A stretch of 64,000 nucleotides of DNA from Oligoflexia bacterium (GCA_014376785.1 JACMQW010000007.1:1-64000), one strand, 5' to 3'. Shown: positions 1-8,925, numbered from the stretch's first letter. The notes: generated by a model from the letters alone, not told the origin. Numbers and translations are program-made.

Positions 1-453
1 GATCAACCGACCGTTTTCACGCATCGAGACTTTCACTCCAGAAACATCATGGCGGCTCCCGTTTCAAAGGGAGACACCCGACTCGTGATGATCGACTTCC
101 AAGATGGGAGAATGGGTCCGGCACAGTATGACCTCGCATCGCTTTTAAAGGACAGCTACTACCAACTTGAAGACACCCAGGTACAACATCTTTTAAACTA
201 CTACATTGTTCGCCGGGAAGCGCTCAGTGGGATAAAAATTGACCGCGAAGAGTTTGTTCGGATGTTTGATCTGATGTCTGTTCAGCGAAACTTCAAAGCG
301 ATTGGCTCCTTCGCTTCGTTTCTAAATCGCCGCGGTAATCCGGGCTATTTGAAATACATCGGAAATACTTTTGAAAACATTCGCCGTACTCTTCTGAAAT
401 ATCCGGAATATTCCGATCTTCGCGAGGTCCTTTTCCATTACTACTATTTCTAA
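1..453 (+). CDS. amgK: N-acetylmuramate/N-acetylglucosamine kinase AmgK, C-terminal part
   Basis: Open from the first base of the window, so the N-terminal lobe is missing; 150 codons remain. The visible part is the C-terminal lobe of an aminoglycoside-phosphotransferase-fold kinase: the catalytic loop HRDFHSRN lies at window bases 22-45 and the metal-binding IDFQDGRMGPAQYDLASLL follows. This wording is typical of AmgK, which phosphorylates MurNAc (and GlcNAc) at the anomeric position in cell-wall recycling. The stop codon is four bases before the start of a MurU-type nucleotidyltransferase, the usual AmgK partner, and an AnmK gene follows on the opposite strand. The pairing makes the specific call more secure than the fold alone. 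Confidence 0.85.
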   Translation, partial: DQPTVFTHRDFHSRNIMAAPVSKGDTRLVMIDFQDGRMGPAQYDLASLLKDSYYQLEDTQVQHLLNYYIVRREALSGIKIDREEFVRMFDLMSVQRNFKAIGSFASFLNRRGNPGYLKYIGNTFENIRRTLLKYPEYSDLREVLFHYYYF

Positions 454-457
454 TGCC

Positions 458-1447
458 ATGATTATGGCGGCCGGACTCGGAACCCGCCTTCGTCCTTTTA
501 CGGAGAAAGTTGCGAAGCCGCTTTTGCCGCTGATGGGAATTCCCGTGGCACAGTTTGCTTTCGATCAGCTCAAGCGGACGTCGATTTCAAAAATCGTGGC
601 GAACGTCCACCACCTCGCGACAGCATCTTCCCAAGCTTTGCGCTTTCTTGATGCTCCCGCTCCGATTGAGATCAGCGATGAAAGCGATCTACTGTTAGGG
701 AGCGCCGGTGGCTTAGCGAAGGCCGCACCGCTCTTTAAGGGAGAGCCTTTCTTCATATTGAATGCAGACACCTTATGTAATTCTCATCTTCAGGACTTGG
801 CAAAGCACCACCTCCTTTTAAAACACCAGTACAGCGTCACCTTGACTCTGCTTCTTTTCAAAAGAGCTCCGACGCTGGGGAATTATCGAGAAATTTTAGT
901 CGATGATCGACGAAGCCTCATTCGCGGAATCGGAGAGGCAAGGCAGCACCGCGTGTTTTACGCGGGTGCTGGAATTCTTGAGCCCTCTTGCTTGAAAGAC
1001 GTTGATCCAAGCTCACCAAGTGAGTTTGTTCCAAAAATTCTAGAGCCCGCCATTCGCGCGGGTCGCGCGGGCGCTTTTCTTTTCGATAATTCCCTAGAGT
1101 TCGATAATGCGCGTTGGTTTGATATTGGGAGCCCTGAGCTCTGGCACCAGACTCACCTGGATTGGATGCGCCTTTACGAAGAAGGTGAACTGCCCTCCAT
1201 TTGGTCCGAACGCATTCTGAAAGCGAATCGCCGTATCCGTCCAAATGTTTGGGTCTCTCATCGTGCGCCTGAGAATATAGACACCTCTCAATGGGGGGCT
1301 CCTGCCTACTGGGCGCCGGAAGGATCTGACAATGAGGCTCCTAAAGTTTTAGCCGCGAGGACCATTCTCTATGGCCGGTCCCCTTTTTCGTCCATCACGA
1401 CGCCGGTAAGTGGGATCGGCTATCGCGGTTTATGGAAGACGCTTTAA
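458..1447 (+). CDS. murU: N-acetylmuramate alpha-1-phosphate uridylyltransferase MurU
   Basis: A 329-residue nucleotidyltransferase starting MIMAAGLGTRLRP, with the pyrophosphorylase signature GxGTRLRPFTxxxxKPLLP at residues 6-24 and the NADTL metal-binding segment near residue 102. In the AmgK/MurU pathway it converts MurNAc-1-phosphate and UTP to UDP-MurNAc, bypassing de novo synthesis. The start follows the amgK stop by four bases, so the two are cotranscribed and probably translationally coupled. The protein is about 100 residues longer than typical MurU (roughly 225); the region after residue 235 has no domain I recognise and could be an added C-terminal segment. The 3' end overlaps the convergent anmK by 18 bases. 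Confidence 0.85.
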   Translation: MIMAAGLGTRLRPFTEKVAKPLLPLMGIPVAQFAFDQLKRTSISKIVANVHHLATASSQALRFLDAPAPIEISDESDLLLGSAGGLAKAAPLFKGEPFFILNADTLCNSHLQDLAKHHLLLKHQYSVTLTLLLFKRAPTLGNYREILVDDRRSLIRGIGEARQHRVFYAGAGILEPSCLKDVDPSSPSEFVPKILEPAIRAGRAGAFLFDNSLEFDNARWFDIGSPELWHQTHLDWMRLYEEGELPSIWSERILKANRRIRPNVWVSHRAPENIDTSQWGAPAYWAPEGSDNEAPKVLAARTILYGRSPFSSITTPVSGIGYRGLWKTL

Positions 1448-2590
1448 GATTTCGGCCCAGTTTTTCCCGGGGGTGATTTTTCCCGGAGGGCCAAATTTCT
1501 CCGCTCCGGTCCAGGGACCTCCAACGGGAAGCCCTAAGAGAGAGCGGTACCCCAGAAATGCGAAGGCCTGGGCCTCAATGAATTGGGAATCAAATCCGAC
1601 ATCCTCAATTCTCAATACCGAGATATTCGGTAAGAGATCTGCCAGCCAAAGCCGAATCGTGTCGTTTTTTGCGCCTCCTCCGCAGAGGTAAATCGCCGAT
1701 AACGGGTTCCCATTCCCGATCACAAACTTCTCGTAAGCTTGGACTATGGTTTCGACGGTATAGGCGGTCGCCGTCGCGACCAGATCTTCGCCAGTCAATT
1801 TCTTGGCGCGCGCGAAGAAGTACTCGGGAGGAAATTCGTCTCTTCCCGTTGATTTCGGTGCTGGACGCTTCAAATAGGGATGTCGCAAGAGTGCTTTCAA
1901 CGCAGGAAGATCTACTCGACCACTCAGTGCGATTTTTCCGCCTGCATCGAATGTCTTTTTTCCCTTAGAAATTCTTTCAACCGCCGCATCGATCCAGACG
2001 TTTGCGGGTCCCGTGTCGACTCCAAAAACGCTTCCATCCGGCTTGATGTAAGTGAAATTGCTAATTCCTCCAAGGTTGTGGAGAGCAACTCCCTTTTCAG
2101 ACCCAGGGAGAACCGAGCTCAAGAGATAGTGATAGATCGGGACCAGTGGCGCCCCCTCACCTCCAGCCGCGATGTCGCCTTGGCGAAAGCCCGAAATGAC
2201 CGTTCTCCCCGTCATTTCGGCGACCACGGTTGGTTCTCCTAGTTGGACGGTGTAAGCCGTGGGTTTTCTAAGCGGCGCATGTGCAACCGTTTGTCCGTGC
2301 ATCGCTATGATTTCGGGGCGCTCTTTCGCAGTTAGACCCTCGATGATTTCAGTGAGTGTTTTTCCAAGCCACGTCCCAATGTCCGCATCTAAACTGAAAA
2401 TCTCATCGAGGCTCAGGCGAGCGCCTACCTTTTGAATTGCAAACACACGGTCACGTATTTTTTTAGGATACGGCCGACTTGCTTCCCATTTCGGCGACCA
2501 GCTTTCTGAATCAAATTCGACCGATGCGATATCTACGCCGTCACACGAAGTCCCTGTCATCACGCCCGCAATAGTCACGCGTTTAATCAT
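1430..2590 (-). CDS. anmK: Anhydro-N-acetylmuramic acid kinase AnmK
   Basis: 386 residues, the usual size for AnmK. The N-terminus has the phosphate-binding GVMTGTSCDGVDIA motif (residues 9-22); AMHGQTVAHAP and NLGGISNFTYI are further family motifs, and the sugar-kinase fold closes with YLCGGGAKN near residue 301. AnmK opens the 1,6-anhydro ring and phosphorylates it to MurNAc-6-phosphate in the cytoplasm. It is convergent with amgK-murU. Together the three genes cover both the anhydro-MurNAc and free-MurNAc branches of wall recycling; a MurNAc-6-phosphate phosphatase (MupP), needed to link them, is not visible in the window. Confidence 0.95.
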   Translation of the reverse strand: MIKRVTIAGVMTGTSCDGVDIASVEFDSESWSPKWEASRPYPKKIRDRVFAIQKVGARLSLDEIFSLDADIGTWLGKTLTEIIEGLTAKERPEIIAMHGQTVAHAPLRKPTAYTVQLGEPTVVAEMTGRTVISGFRQGDIAAGGEGAPLVPIYHYLLSSVLPGSEKGVALHNLGGISNFTYIKPDGSVFGVDTGPANVWIDAAVERISKGKKTFDAGGKIALSGRVDLPALKALLRHPYLKRPAPKSTGRDEFPPEYFFARAKKLTGEDLVATATAYTVETIVQAYEKFVIGNGNPLSAIYLCGGGAKNDTIRLWLADLLPNISVLRIEDVGFDSQFIEAQAFAFLGYRSLLGLPVGGPWTGAEKFGPPGKITPGKNWAEILKRLP

Positions 2591-2655
2591 CTCTAAATCT
2601 TATCGGTAAGCGGCCTCAGATTGAATCTTTTCGCGCAACGTGCGAATTTTTAACC

Positions 2656-3372
2656 ATGCGACTTTGGAAAACACCCGGCCGACTTCGTCGAATCGCGGCG
2701 ACACTTTTGGCCGTCATCCCTTTGACTTTCGCAGCCTATCTCTTGGCTCGCAGGATGCCCTGGTGGAGGTGGGACTGGGAAAGGGAAGGGCGCTATTGGA
2801 TCTCGGGTTCCCTCTTTACGCTTTTGCTCTGCGCCGGTCTTTTTCGCCGCAGCGTAGCTGCGCTGCTGTTAGTGTCCGGATTTTCCGCAGTATTTCCTTT
2901 TTTATGTCTGCTCTACTCCGTTCGCCATGAAAACGTCGGACTCGGTCTTTTATCCGTGGCACTCGGACTGCTCGCATTTGGTTATTTAGACCGGCTTTGG
3001 GCGGCCTTCGATTTACCGGCGCTTTCGCCCGGAATTCGCTGGTACCAAGGATCTCCGGAGCCCATACCGGGATTATCTCTCGACTGGGGCGATTATAAAA
3101 ACCTTCGTGTGAGCAAACTCGACCTCGAAAGTGGTTTTATCTTAGGAAATTTCGAAATCGGTTCTGAGAAGAACCTTCCCAGTGAGATCACCTTTTACTA
3201 CCGAGGTTCTCAGATCGCATGCGGAGTGCGGCTGGTGTCTGCGCTTCCCTCTAAAATCCATTCTGCCTGGGCAGGAATCGGGGTAGAATTTAAGAACACC
3301 GACCGCGACTCCCGAAAGGATCTCGCGGATTTTATTGAAGTGCTCCGGGGAGAAGGCCATGTCAGCAGCTAA
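2656..3372 (+). CDS. Membrane protein with possible degenerate PilZ-like C-terminal domain
   Basis: 238 residues. The first 115 hold about four hydrophobic segments (roughly 13-31, 50-62, 67-88, 94-110) with arginine-rich turns, so it is an inner-membrane protein. The soluble C-terminal part contains SKLDLESGF near residues 153-161 and ends WAGIGVEFKNTDRDSRKDLA, which resemble the D/NxSxxG strand and the closing strand-helix of PilZ (c-di-GMP) domains. The usual RxxxR motif is not clear, so nucleotide binding is doubtful. The next gene starts inside its 3' end, indicating a two-gene operon. No function is assigned. Confidence 0.6.
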   Translation: MRLWKTPGRLRRIAATLLAVIPLTFAAYLLARRMPWWRWDWEREGRYWISGSLFTLLLCAGLFRRSVAALLLVSGFSAVFPFLCLLYSVRHENVGLGLLSVALGLLAFGYLDRLWAAFDLPALSPGIRWYQGSPEPIPGLSLDWGDYKNLRVSKLDLESGFILGNFEIGSEKNLPSEITFYYRGSQIACGVRLVSALPSKIHSAWAGIGVEFKNTDRDSRKDLADFIEVLRGEGHVSS

Positions 3373-3838
3373 ATTTTGTTCCTATCTCGCGTTCGTGCTT
3401 TTTTGCACGCTCCTTGCCACTGGCTGCACACAGAAAGTCGGCGACGCTAACGATCCAAAGCAAAGGCTAACGGATTATATATCGACGAGCTTTTCCGTTC
3501 ACACAACGGCCGATCGCTTGAAACTACAGAACTATTTAACCGGCGGCGCAAAGAATCGACTCGTCTCGTGGAGTGACGAACAGTTTCGCCAAGCATTTGT
3601 AGATTCTAAGCGAGAGTTCGTGAAGCTTGCCATTCGCGATGTGAAAGCGGTGAACGATAACCGAACCGATCTCACCTATGAGTTGACCTATCTAGATCAA
3701 GGTCGCGGCCCCGACGCACGGGTAACGACTAAACGGATGTGCGAAATGAGTCTCGAGAATGGAAAGTGGTTCATTCGCGAGGTAAAAAACATCAAAGAGC
3801 TCATCGAATACAAAAACGAAATCTCGATCGTTTATTAA
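3359..3838 (+). CDS. Putative lipoprotein of unknown function
   Basis: 159 residues from the ATG that follows GGGGAGAAGGCC; an upstream in-frame start would add only eight residues and lacks such a ribosome-binding site. A hydrophobic signal peptide ends in LATGC, a good lipobox with the modified cysteine at residue 23. The mature part is mixed helix and strand, ending with DLTYELTYLDQG...KRMCEMSLENGKWFIREVKN, which looks like the curved sheet of small NTF2-like secreted proteins (weak resemblance). The start lies inside the upstream membrane-protein gene, suggesting coupled translation. Its 3' end overlaps by four bases the convergent cysteine-rich gene. Confidence 0.75.
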   Translation: MSAAKFCSYLAFVLFCTLLATGCTQKVGDANDPKQRLTDYISTSFSVHTTADRLKLQNYLTGGAKNRLVSWSDEQFRQAFVDSKREFVKLAIRDVKAVNDNRTDLTYELTYLDQGRGPDARVTTKRMCEMSLENGKWFIREVKNIKELIEYKNEISIVY

Positions 3839-4908
3839 TCGACGAGCTGAATTTCTGCGCCATCGCCCGACCGGCTGAGCGATTCATCGCCAGACGGGGT
3901 ATACTCGTGTTTTTTTCGCGGAAGACACCCACTTGCTTGAAGGGCTTCCCGCATTGAAGGGGGCGTGATTTCTGAGAGCAGTCCCGCAACATCCAGCGGC
4001 TGATCTCCTTCGCAACTCCCATCTAATAAGAGTAAAGTCTTGCTACCTCCGAGCACGGTGAAAATCGTGTGTGCAGCTGGCGTTCTACAAAGCATCTTTC
4101 GGCAAAACGAATCACAGCGCAGGACCTTCGTGGGAAACGGATCCATTTCCCCAACCCATCTTTTACACTTTCCAGCGAGGCTAGTTACCGCTGCGTAATA
4201 ATTTGCGCCGCATTTTAGAAGAGCGGCATTCGGGAGGGTAATTGCTTGGAGTTCGCGTAAAAGCTTCACGCCGTCACTCCCATAGGGACCCGGACAAGAT
4301 CGGAGGAGTGTATTCACCGAGCCCACTGTTCGAGCAATCCAGGCAGTGGAAGCTTTATTTGCTTTCCTCAAAGCGTCGCCTTGAAGGGGTAGAGCCTGCT
4401 TGTGAAAAGCGACTTCGGTTACCACGCGCTCTATCCACAGCTTCAGGTCAGGGACCATTTCTTTTCGACACGTTTGCCCAAGCAAACAGGGATGAATCAG
4501 GGCAACCACTCCCGTTCCGCCCGAAGTCTTTGCGCTCAACACACATCCGCTCGCCTCTGAAGACGGGCATCCCTGGCAGGCTTCACCTAAACAAGCCCAT
4601 ATCTCTGTGTCTTGGAGACTTTCGAGAATCCTCTTCCGATCTCCCGCGCTCGGTTCTGCATGAAAAACTTCTTTAAACCAAGAAGCGGGAGCGATCCGAA
4701 TCGCGTCCATTACGGGGGTTATTTTTTCTCTCAAAGCCGCTTCCGCACCTGAGGGAACCGGTCCAAATTGGGTTTGAAATTTTACTGCGCGGAATGCATT
4801 TCGATTCAACCGACCCTCGGTAGACGTCGGCATTCCTTCAGAAGCAAAGCCGCTGAGCGAAACCACAACTGCCATGTAGGGCAGAGCGGCAAATAGCATT
4901 CGAAACAC
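3835..4908 (-). CDS. Secreted cysteine-rich protein of unknown function
   Basis: 357 residues from a GTG that shares one base with the fliW stop codon; an ATG three codons further in is an equally possible start. The N-terminus is a hydrophobic signal sequence (about residues 3-22), predicting export. The mature protein has 14 cysteines, many in close pairs (WACLGEACQGC; CDSFCRKMLC), consistent with a disulfide-bonded periplasmic or surface protein. No family is recognised. It is the last gene of the flagellar/csrA/fliW run on this strand, so it may be read from the flagellar promoter, but nothing in the sequence ties it to the flagellum itself. Confidence 0.75.
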   Translation of the reverse strand: MFRMLFAALPYMAVVVSLSGFASEGMPTSTEGRLNRNAFRAVKFQTQFGPVPSGAEAALREKITPVMDAIRIAPASWFKEVFHAEPSAGDRKRILESLQDTEIWACLGEACQGCPSSEASGCVLSAKTSGGTGVVALIHPCLLGQTCRKEMVPDLKLWIERVVTEVAFHKQALPLQGDALRKANKASTAWIARTVGSVNTLLRSCPGPYGSDGVKLLRELQAITLPNAALLKCGANYYAAVTSLAGKCKRWVGEMDPFPTKVLRCDSFCRKMLCRTPAAHTIFTVLGGSKTLLLLDGSCEGDQPLDVAGLLSEITPPSMREALQASGCLPRKKHEYTPSGDESLSRSGDGAEIQLVD

Positions 4909-5465
4909 TATGCCTGCAGGGTTTTAACCGTCAGGGACGGAGGAATGGTATCAACCGAGATCACCGAACTAGCGCGAGGTGCTTCGTCTCTAGCCGACGA
5001 GCCTGGGCGCTGAGACGCGATCGTCATCAAGTGAGCCCGAAGCTCTTTAAACATCGGATGCTTCAGCGTGTACTCGTTTTCCTGGAGCACAACTTGTTTT
5101 GCCACGTGTTCCCGAAGGTTAATCACCAAGGGTGCTTTTAAATTCGCCGTCATCTGCGTGATGTCGTCGCCGATGGTGAGGAGGGAAAAAACGGCGGATT
5201 GGTTCACGTTATCCAGTCGAAGCTCGCGCAATTCAGCAGCGGAAAGCCTGACGGTGTAATCGTTCTTGAAAATTTTCGGCTCCAAGACGGGAATTGCGAG
5301 ATCCGGCTTCTCTAGAGACTGCAGCCAGATAATGAGAACATCGTCATTGGGATCGATGAGGCAGAACTTCGTGTATTCCGGAAATCCAAGAATTCCACCT
5401 GGAATGGATACGAGATCTGCTTCCGCGACTTCGAGCGTGCCAAAACGTCCTGTTTCTACAATCAT
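4908..5465 (-). CDS. fliW: Flagellar assembly factor FliW
   Basis: 185 residues starting MIVETGRFGTLEV; this ATG follows AAAGGAAAGGCAG, a better site than an in-frame start 11 codons upstream. The core carries the family motifs IPGGILGFPEYTKF (residues 21-34) and a PLVINLREH segment near residue 116. FliW is the protein antagonist of CsrA: free flagellin releases FliW, which then binds CsrA and lifts repression of flagellin translation. The gene directly follows csrA, the standard arrangement. The last 40 residues, rich in Ser/Ala/Arg, extend past the usual 145-150-residue family length. Confidence 0.93.
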   Translation of the reverse strand: MIVETGRFGTLEVAEADLVSIPGGILGFPEYTKFCLIDPNDDVLIIWLQSLEKPDLAIPVLEPKIFKNDYTVRLSAAELRELRLDNVNQSAVFSLLTIGDDITQMTANLKAPLVINLREHVAKQVVLQENEYTLKHPMFKELRAHLMTIASQRPGSSARDEAPRASSVISVDTIPPSLTVKTLQA

Positions 5466-5545
5466 GCTCTGCCTTTCCTTTGCACCATCCTGGCGCAAGT
5501 TGAATCAACGAATTTGAACAAATGATCGGCTCAAATCAAAAAGCC

Positions 5546-5770
5546 TTAGCCTTTTAATACTTTAGAAACTTGGTTCACCGCAACAGGAGTCTGTGCTGCC
5601 TGCTTATTCTGATCCTGAATGGCCGAATAAACTTCTTCGCGATGAATTTTCGTCTCTTTGGGTGCCTGGATCCCTAAACGGACCTGCTTCCCTTTAATCT
5701 GCACAACGACGATCTTAATATGATCATCGATTGCGATACTTTCCCCGAGTTTTCGGGTGAGGACCAACAT
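5546..5770 (-). CDS. csrA: Carbon storage/flagellar translational regulator CsrA
   Basis: 74 residues beginning MLVLTRKLGESIAIDDHIKI and continuing VRLGIQAPKETKIHREEVY, the full CsrA/RsmA beta-strand core, with the RNA-contacting L4 and R44-type residues in place. CsrA dimers bind GGA motifs in mRNA leaders. The ribosome-binding site itself (GGAGATCTT before the ATG) contains a GGA, and another GGA lies about 25 bases upstream, which would allow autoregulation, but this is only suggestive. Placed between flgL and fliW, as in many flagellated bacteria that control flagellin through the FliW-CsrA switch. Confidence 0.95.
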   Translation of the reverse strand: MLVLTRKLGESIAIDDHIKIVVVQIKGKQVRLGIQAPKETKIHREEVYSAIQDQNKQAAQTPVAVNQVSKVLKG

Positions 5771-5862
5771 AAGATCTCCATCTCTAGTAAAGCCAGTAAT
5801 CCTTTACCGACAGACCGTTTATTCTAACGCTCTGCAAATCTCAACCCTTCTTTTCAAATCTG

Positions 5863-6882
5863 CTATTTAAGAAAGTCCATGAGGGTAGGTTGGAGAAGCT
5901 TATTCGACGATTGCAGTGCACTTCGAAACACCGTTTCTTCTTTTGCTAAATCGCTAACAACCTGCGCCATGTCGGCGTCCTCCAGGTGAGACCCCAGCTG
6001 GGCATTCGTAATGTTCTGTCGCTCGAGCGACTGGGTCATGGACTGGAGTCCGTTAACCCGTGAACCAATTTTTGCGCGCATGGAATTTAATCGGCCGTGA
6101 ATTTGGTCGAAACGGTCCAGCGTATTCCGAATGGTGTCCGTGTCGCTCGTAAGAAGGCCGATGCGTAGGTTTTGGAGTTCTTCGAATACGTTTACATTTT
6201 CGGGCTGGGGGCCATTTCGCGCGGGGTCGTTCGAGAAGCGGCCCGCCGCCGAATAGTTCGCCGGCTGTCGGCTGCCCATTCGCATTTGCAACTCTGGGGA
6301 AGCGCTCATTTCCGCAGGACGTTCTTCCGCCCTTGGGTTTGTGTTGAATGCTTCGTGTCCCGGAATGTTCATCGCGATAAAAACGTCCCGCCCGACTTCG
6401 ACCATCATCGAGCCATCATCGCCGACGTATTTTCCGTCCGGGGTGACGGGAGGCTTGTCTGTTTTATAACCTCCAAATAGATATCGGTCACCCACGCGAC
6501 GATTCGCTGCACCGATCGCGCTCTGATACATCTGAGTGATTTCTTCCGAAACCGCAAGTCGAGTGTCGTCGTTTGCAGAGGCGCCACTTGCCTGCTGGAG
6601 CGCGATCTCTTTAGCGCGAACCACAATGTCTGAAAGTTCCGAAAGCGCTGATTCCGTATTATTCAACTGAGCTTCGGCAAGTTTTGCGTTCATCGTAAAC
6701 TGTTCGTTATTCACTTTATCCGTCCTCATCTCGAGCACTTTCGATGCGCCCACGGGGTCATCGGAGGGAGTATTCAGCTTCTTTAACGTCGAAGACTCGG
6801 TTTGGAGCTTTTCCATCCGACCCTTTGTTCGGTTAATCGTTTCGCGAACCAGACCGAAGTTCGTATTGTCACTGACGCGCAT
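5863..6882 (-). CDS. flgL: Flagellar hook-filament junction protein FlgL
   Basis: 339 residues. The N-terminus RVSDNTNFGLVRETINRTK and the heptad-rich first 140 residues, together with the C-terminal helix ending DMAQVVSDLAKEETVFRSALQSS, match the flagellin-like coiled coils of FlgL (HAP3). It caps the hook and anchors the filament, and is exported through the flagellar type III apparatus. A strong AGGAAGGAG precedes the start. It follows flgK by 24 bases in the same operon. The central domain (about residues 160-240) is variable, as expected. Confidence 0.93.
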   Translation of the reverse strand: MRVSDNTNFGLVRETINRTKGRMEKLQTESSTLKKLNTPSDDPVGASKVLEMRTDKVNNEQFTMNAKLAEAQLNNTESALSELSDIVVRAKEIALQQASGASANDDTRLAVSEEITQMYQSAIGAANRRVGDRYLFGGYKTDKPPVTPDGKYVGDDGSMMVEVGRDVFIAMNIPGHEAFNTNPRAEERPAEMSASPELQMRMGSRQPANYSAAGRFSNDPARNGPQPENVNVFEELQNLRIGLLTSDTDTIRNTLDRFDQIHGRLNSMRAKIGSRVNGLQSMTQSLERQNITNAQLGSHLEDADMAQVVSDLAKEETVFRSALQSSNKLLQPTLMDFLK

Positions 6883-6906
6883 TTAAAACTCCTTCCTATT
6901 CACTCA

Positions 6907-8328
6907 TTAACCGCGTCTTAAATTTAAAACGGTTTCTAAGCATTGGTCAGCCACGGAAATCACTTTCGCAGACGCATCGAATGCTCTTTGAAATTGGAGC
7001 AAATTCGCGGTCTCTTCATCAATCGAAACACCGGAAATCTGTTCCCGCATTTTATTAAGCTGCATTCCGATGTCTTTTTGCTGAACGAGCGCATTTCGCG
7101 TTCGACCGGCATGAACTCCCACATCAGAAACGATCCCGTTGTAGTAGGAATCGATGGAGGCGTTTCCACCGTCCATAACCCGCATGTTTTGGATTTGGGA
7201 AATCGCGACCGCGATTCGGTTATCGCCAGGAGAATCTGGAAGCGCACCGGCTGCGATCTGGTTCGCATCGTTTGCGACGGCGTCTGAAAGCTCCATGTAC
7301 TGAGACGCCCGCTCTTTGTTTGGTTGAGCCTTGAAGAAATCGACACCACTCGTTCCGTACCGAGTGATTCCCTCACGGTGAAGCGCGTTCACCGAATCCG
7401 TGATTGTCGTCGCCATATCATCGAGGCGATTTAAAATCCCGGAGAGAGTTTGATCTCGCACTTCGAGCAATGCCCCTATTTTCCCACCCTTGAGCGCATG
7501 CGTAATGTCATTGGACGCATTTCCGGAAGAACGAATCGCAAATGAGTTTTCCGGCTTTCCCTCTCCGTCATCGGGAGAGCGATAGACGGTAAGGGTTTCC
7601 GCAACTGGACCACTCAGCAAGGGGCCCACGCCTTTCATATCGATGTTGTAGGCGCCATCTTTGTCTAGATGCACCTGCACGTCAGCGTAAGTAGAAAGGT
7701 TCTTCATTGCGAGGTCGCGCTGGTCTCGCAGATCATTTGCGACGGCGCCCGAAATTTCTTGGATCTTTATTTTTTGGTTCAGGTCTTTCACTTGTTCAGT
7801 AACGGCGTTCATTTCCGAAGCAAATCCCTCAACTCGGGCATCCAAGTGAGAGCGCACATCCTCTACAGAAGATCGGAGCCGCTTAAAATCATTTGCCATT
7901 GCAAGGGAAGACTCTCGAACGCTCTGTCTAACCGCTTCATTATCGGGCTCGTTCGCGAGCTTCCTGAATTCGTTAAAAAATTTAGAAACGATTCGGTTGA
8001 GGCCTTCTCCGCCCATTTCGTTGAAAATGTCCTCGGTTTGCTTCAGCGCGAGGTCTTTTTCTTCTAAATTCGCGAGATCACGGCCCGCATTGCGAATTTG
8101 TTTTTCGATGTAATTGTCATTAATCCGCTCCGTACGTGCGAGCAATGTTCCAGTACCAATGAGATTTTTTCCGCCATGCGGAGAAACGCCGTCCGCCTTT
8201 TGCTGGACGCGCTGACGCGAGAACCCTTCCGTATTCGCATTCGAAATATTGTGGGACGTGGTCGCCATCTGCGCTTTCGCAGCGACCATCCCGCTTCTTC
8301 CGGTTTGCATGACATTTGGAAGTGCCAT
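6907..8328 (-). CDS. flgK: Flagellar hook-associated protein FlgK
   Basis: 473 residues. The N-terminus has the axial-protein signature MQTGRSGMVAAKAQMATTSHNISNANTEGFSRQR (shown here as a motif spanning residues 6-40; key residues N28, N31, N33 and F37), and the C-terminus ends with the FlgK helix IDEETANLLQFQRAFDASAKVI. FlgK (HAP1) joins the hook to FlgL. The start has AAGGGACGA upstream. It is directly preceded by flgN, its probable export chaperone gene, and followed by flgL, an arrangement widely shared among flagellated bacteria. Confidence 0.94.
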   Translation of the reverse strand: MALPNVMQTGRSGMVAAKAQMATTSHNISNANTEGFSRQRVQQKADGVSPHGGKNLIGTGTLLARTERINDNYIEKQIRNAGRDLANLEEKDLALKQTEDIFNEMGGEGLNRIVSKFFNEFRKLANEPDNEAVRQSVRESSLAMANDFKRLRSSVEDVRSHLDARVEGFASEMNAVTEQVKDLNQKIKIQEISGAVANDLRDQRDLAMKNLSTYADVQVHLDKDGAYNIDMKGVGPLLSGPVAETLTVYRSPDDGEGKPENSFAIRSSGNASNDITHALKGGKIGALLEVRDQTLSGILNRLDDMATTITDSVNALHREGITRYGTSGVDFFKAQPNKERASQYMELSDAVANDANQIAAGALPDSPGDNRIAVAISQIQNMRVMDGGNASIDSYYNGIVSDVGVHAGRTRNALVQQKDIGMQLNKMREQISGVSIDEETANLLQFQRAFDASAKVISVADQCLETVLNLRRG

Positions 8329-8346
8329 TCGTCCCTTCTCTATCCG

Positions 8347-8925
8347 TTAAGCTTCAGTTGATAACAGGCGGGCGCCGCCCGTTTGAGCAAGTTTTTGGCC
8401 CTGATTGCTGTAGGTGTCAGTTTGCGGTACCGACTCACCGAGCACATTTTTTTTCATCGCCCGAACATGCTCGAGTGATTGTTCGACAAAGTCTCGATTC
8501 GACGCATTCAGTTTTTTTGCCCGCTCAATTAAAACGGTGAGCGCCGTGAGCGAACTCCTAAAGCGTTCGGCACCTTTGGCGTCTTCGGGCTCTATTTCTT
8601 GGATGATGAAATTCAAGGTCAGGTCCGAAAGAGGTCGCTTCCAAATCGACGCGAGTAGGGTCGAAATTCGGATTCGGTCGGCTTCCGCATGGCGAATCGT
8701 TTCAATCACGAGTTCTTTAGCAGAAGTCTGCTCGAGAATCTGTCGTGTATCTGCCGCGATGAAGGCTTCCCGCTCTTGCTTACAGACCTCGTAAAGTTGG
8801 CGGTGCAACCCAACCATTCGGCTGAGACAGAGGTACAATTTCTCGAGCTCGCTTGCGCCCGCAATATCCGAAGTGATGATGCGGTCTTTGGCTTCGGACA
8901 TGGATGAGGGTTGGGTTTCGGTCAC
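8347..8925 (-). CDS. flgN: FlgN-type export chaperone
   Basis: 192 residues, predicted all alpha-helical, with a FlgN-like core: AGASELEKLYLCLSRMVGLHRQLYEVCKQEREAF near residues 23-57 (key features: leucine/hydrophobic heptads) followed by an LEQTSAKELVIETI helix. FlgN chaperones keep FlgK and FlgL soluble before export. The GTG start is preceded by AGGAGG with six bases of spacing, so I prefer it. It lies between flgM and flgK, the position flgN occupies in many genomes; the sequence match alone would be modest, so context carries part of the call. Confidence 0.8.
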   Translation of the reverse strand: MTETQPSSMSEAKDRIITSDIAGASELEKLYLCLSRMVGLHRQLYEVCKQEREAFIAADTRQILEQTSAKELVIETIRHAEADRIRISTLLASIWKRPLSDLTLNFIIQEIEPEDAKGAERFRSSLTALTVLIERAKKLNASNRDFVEQSLEHVRAMKKNVLGESVPQTDTYSNQGQKLAQTGGARLLSTEA

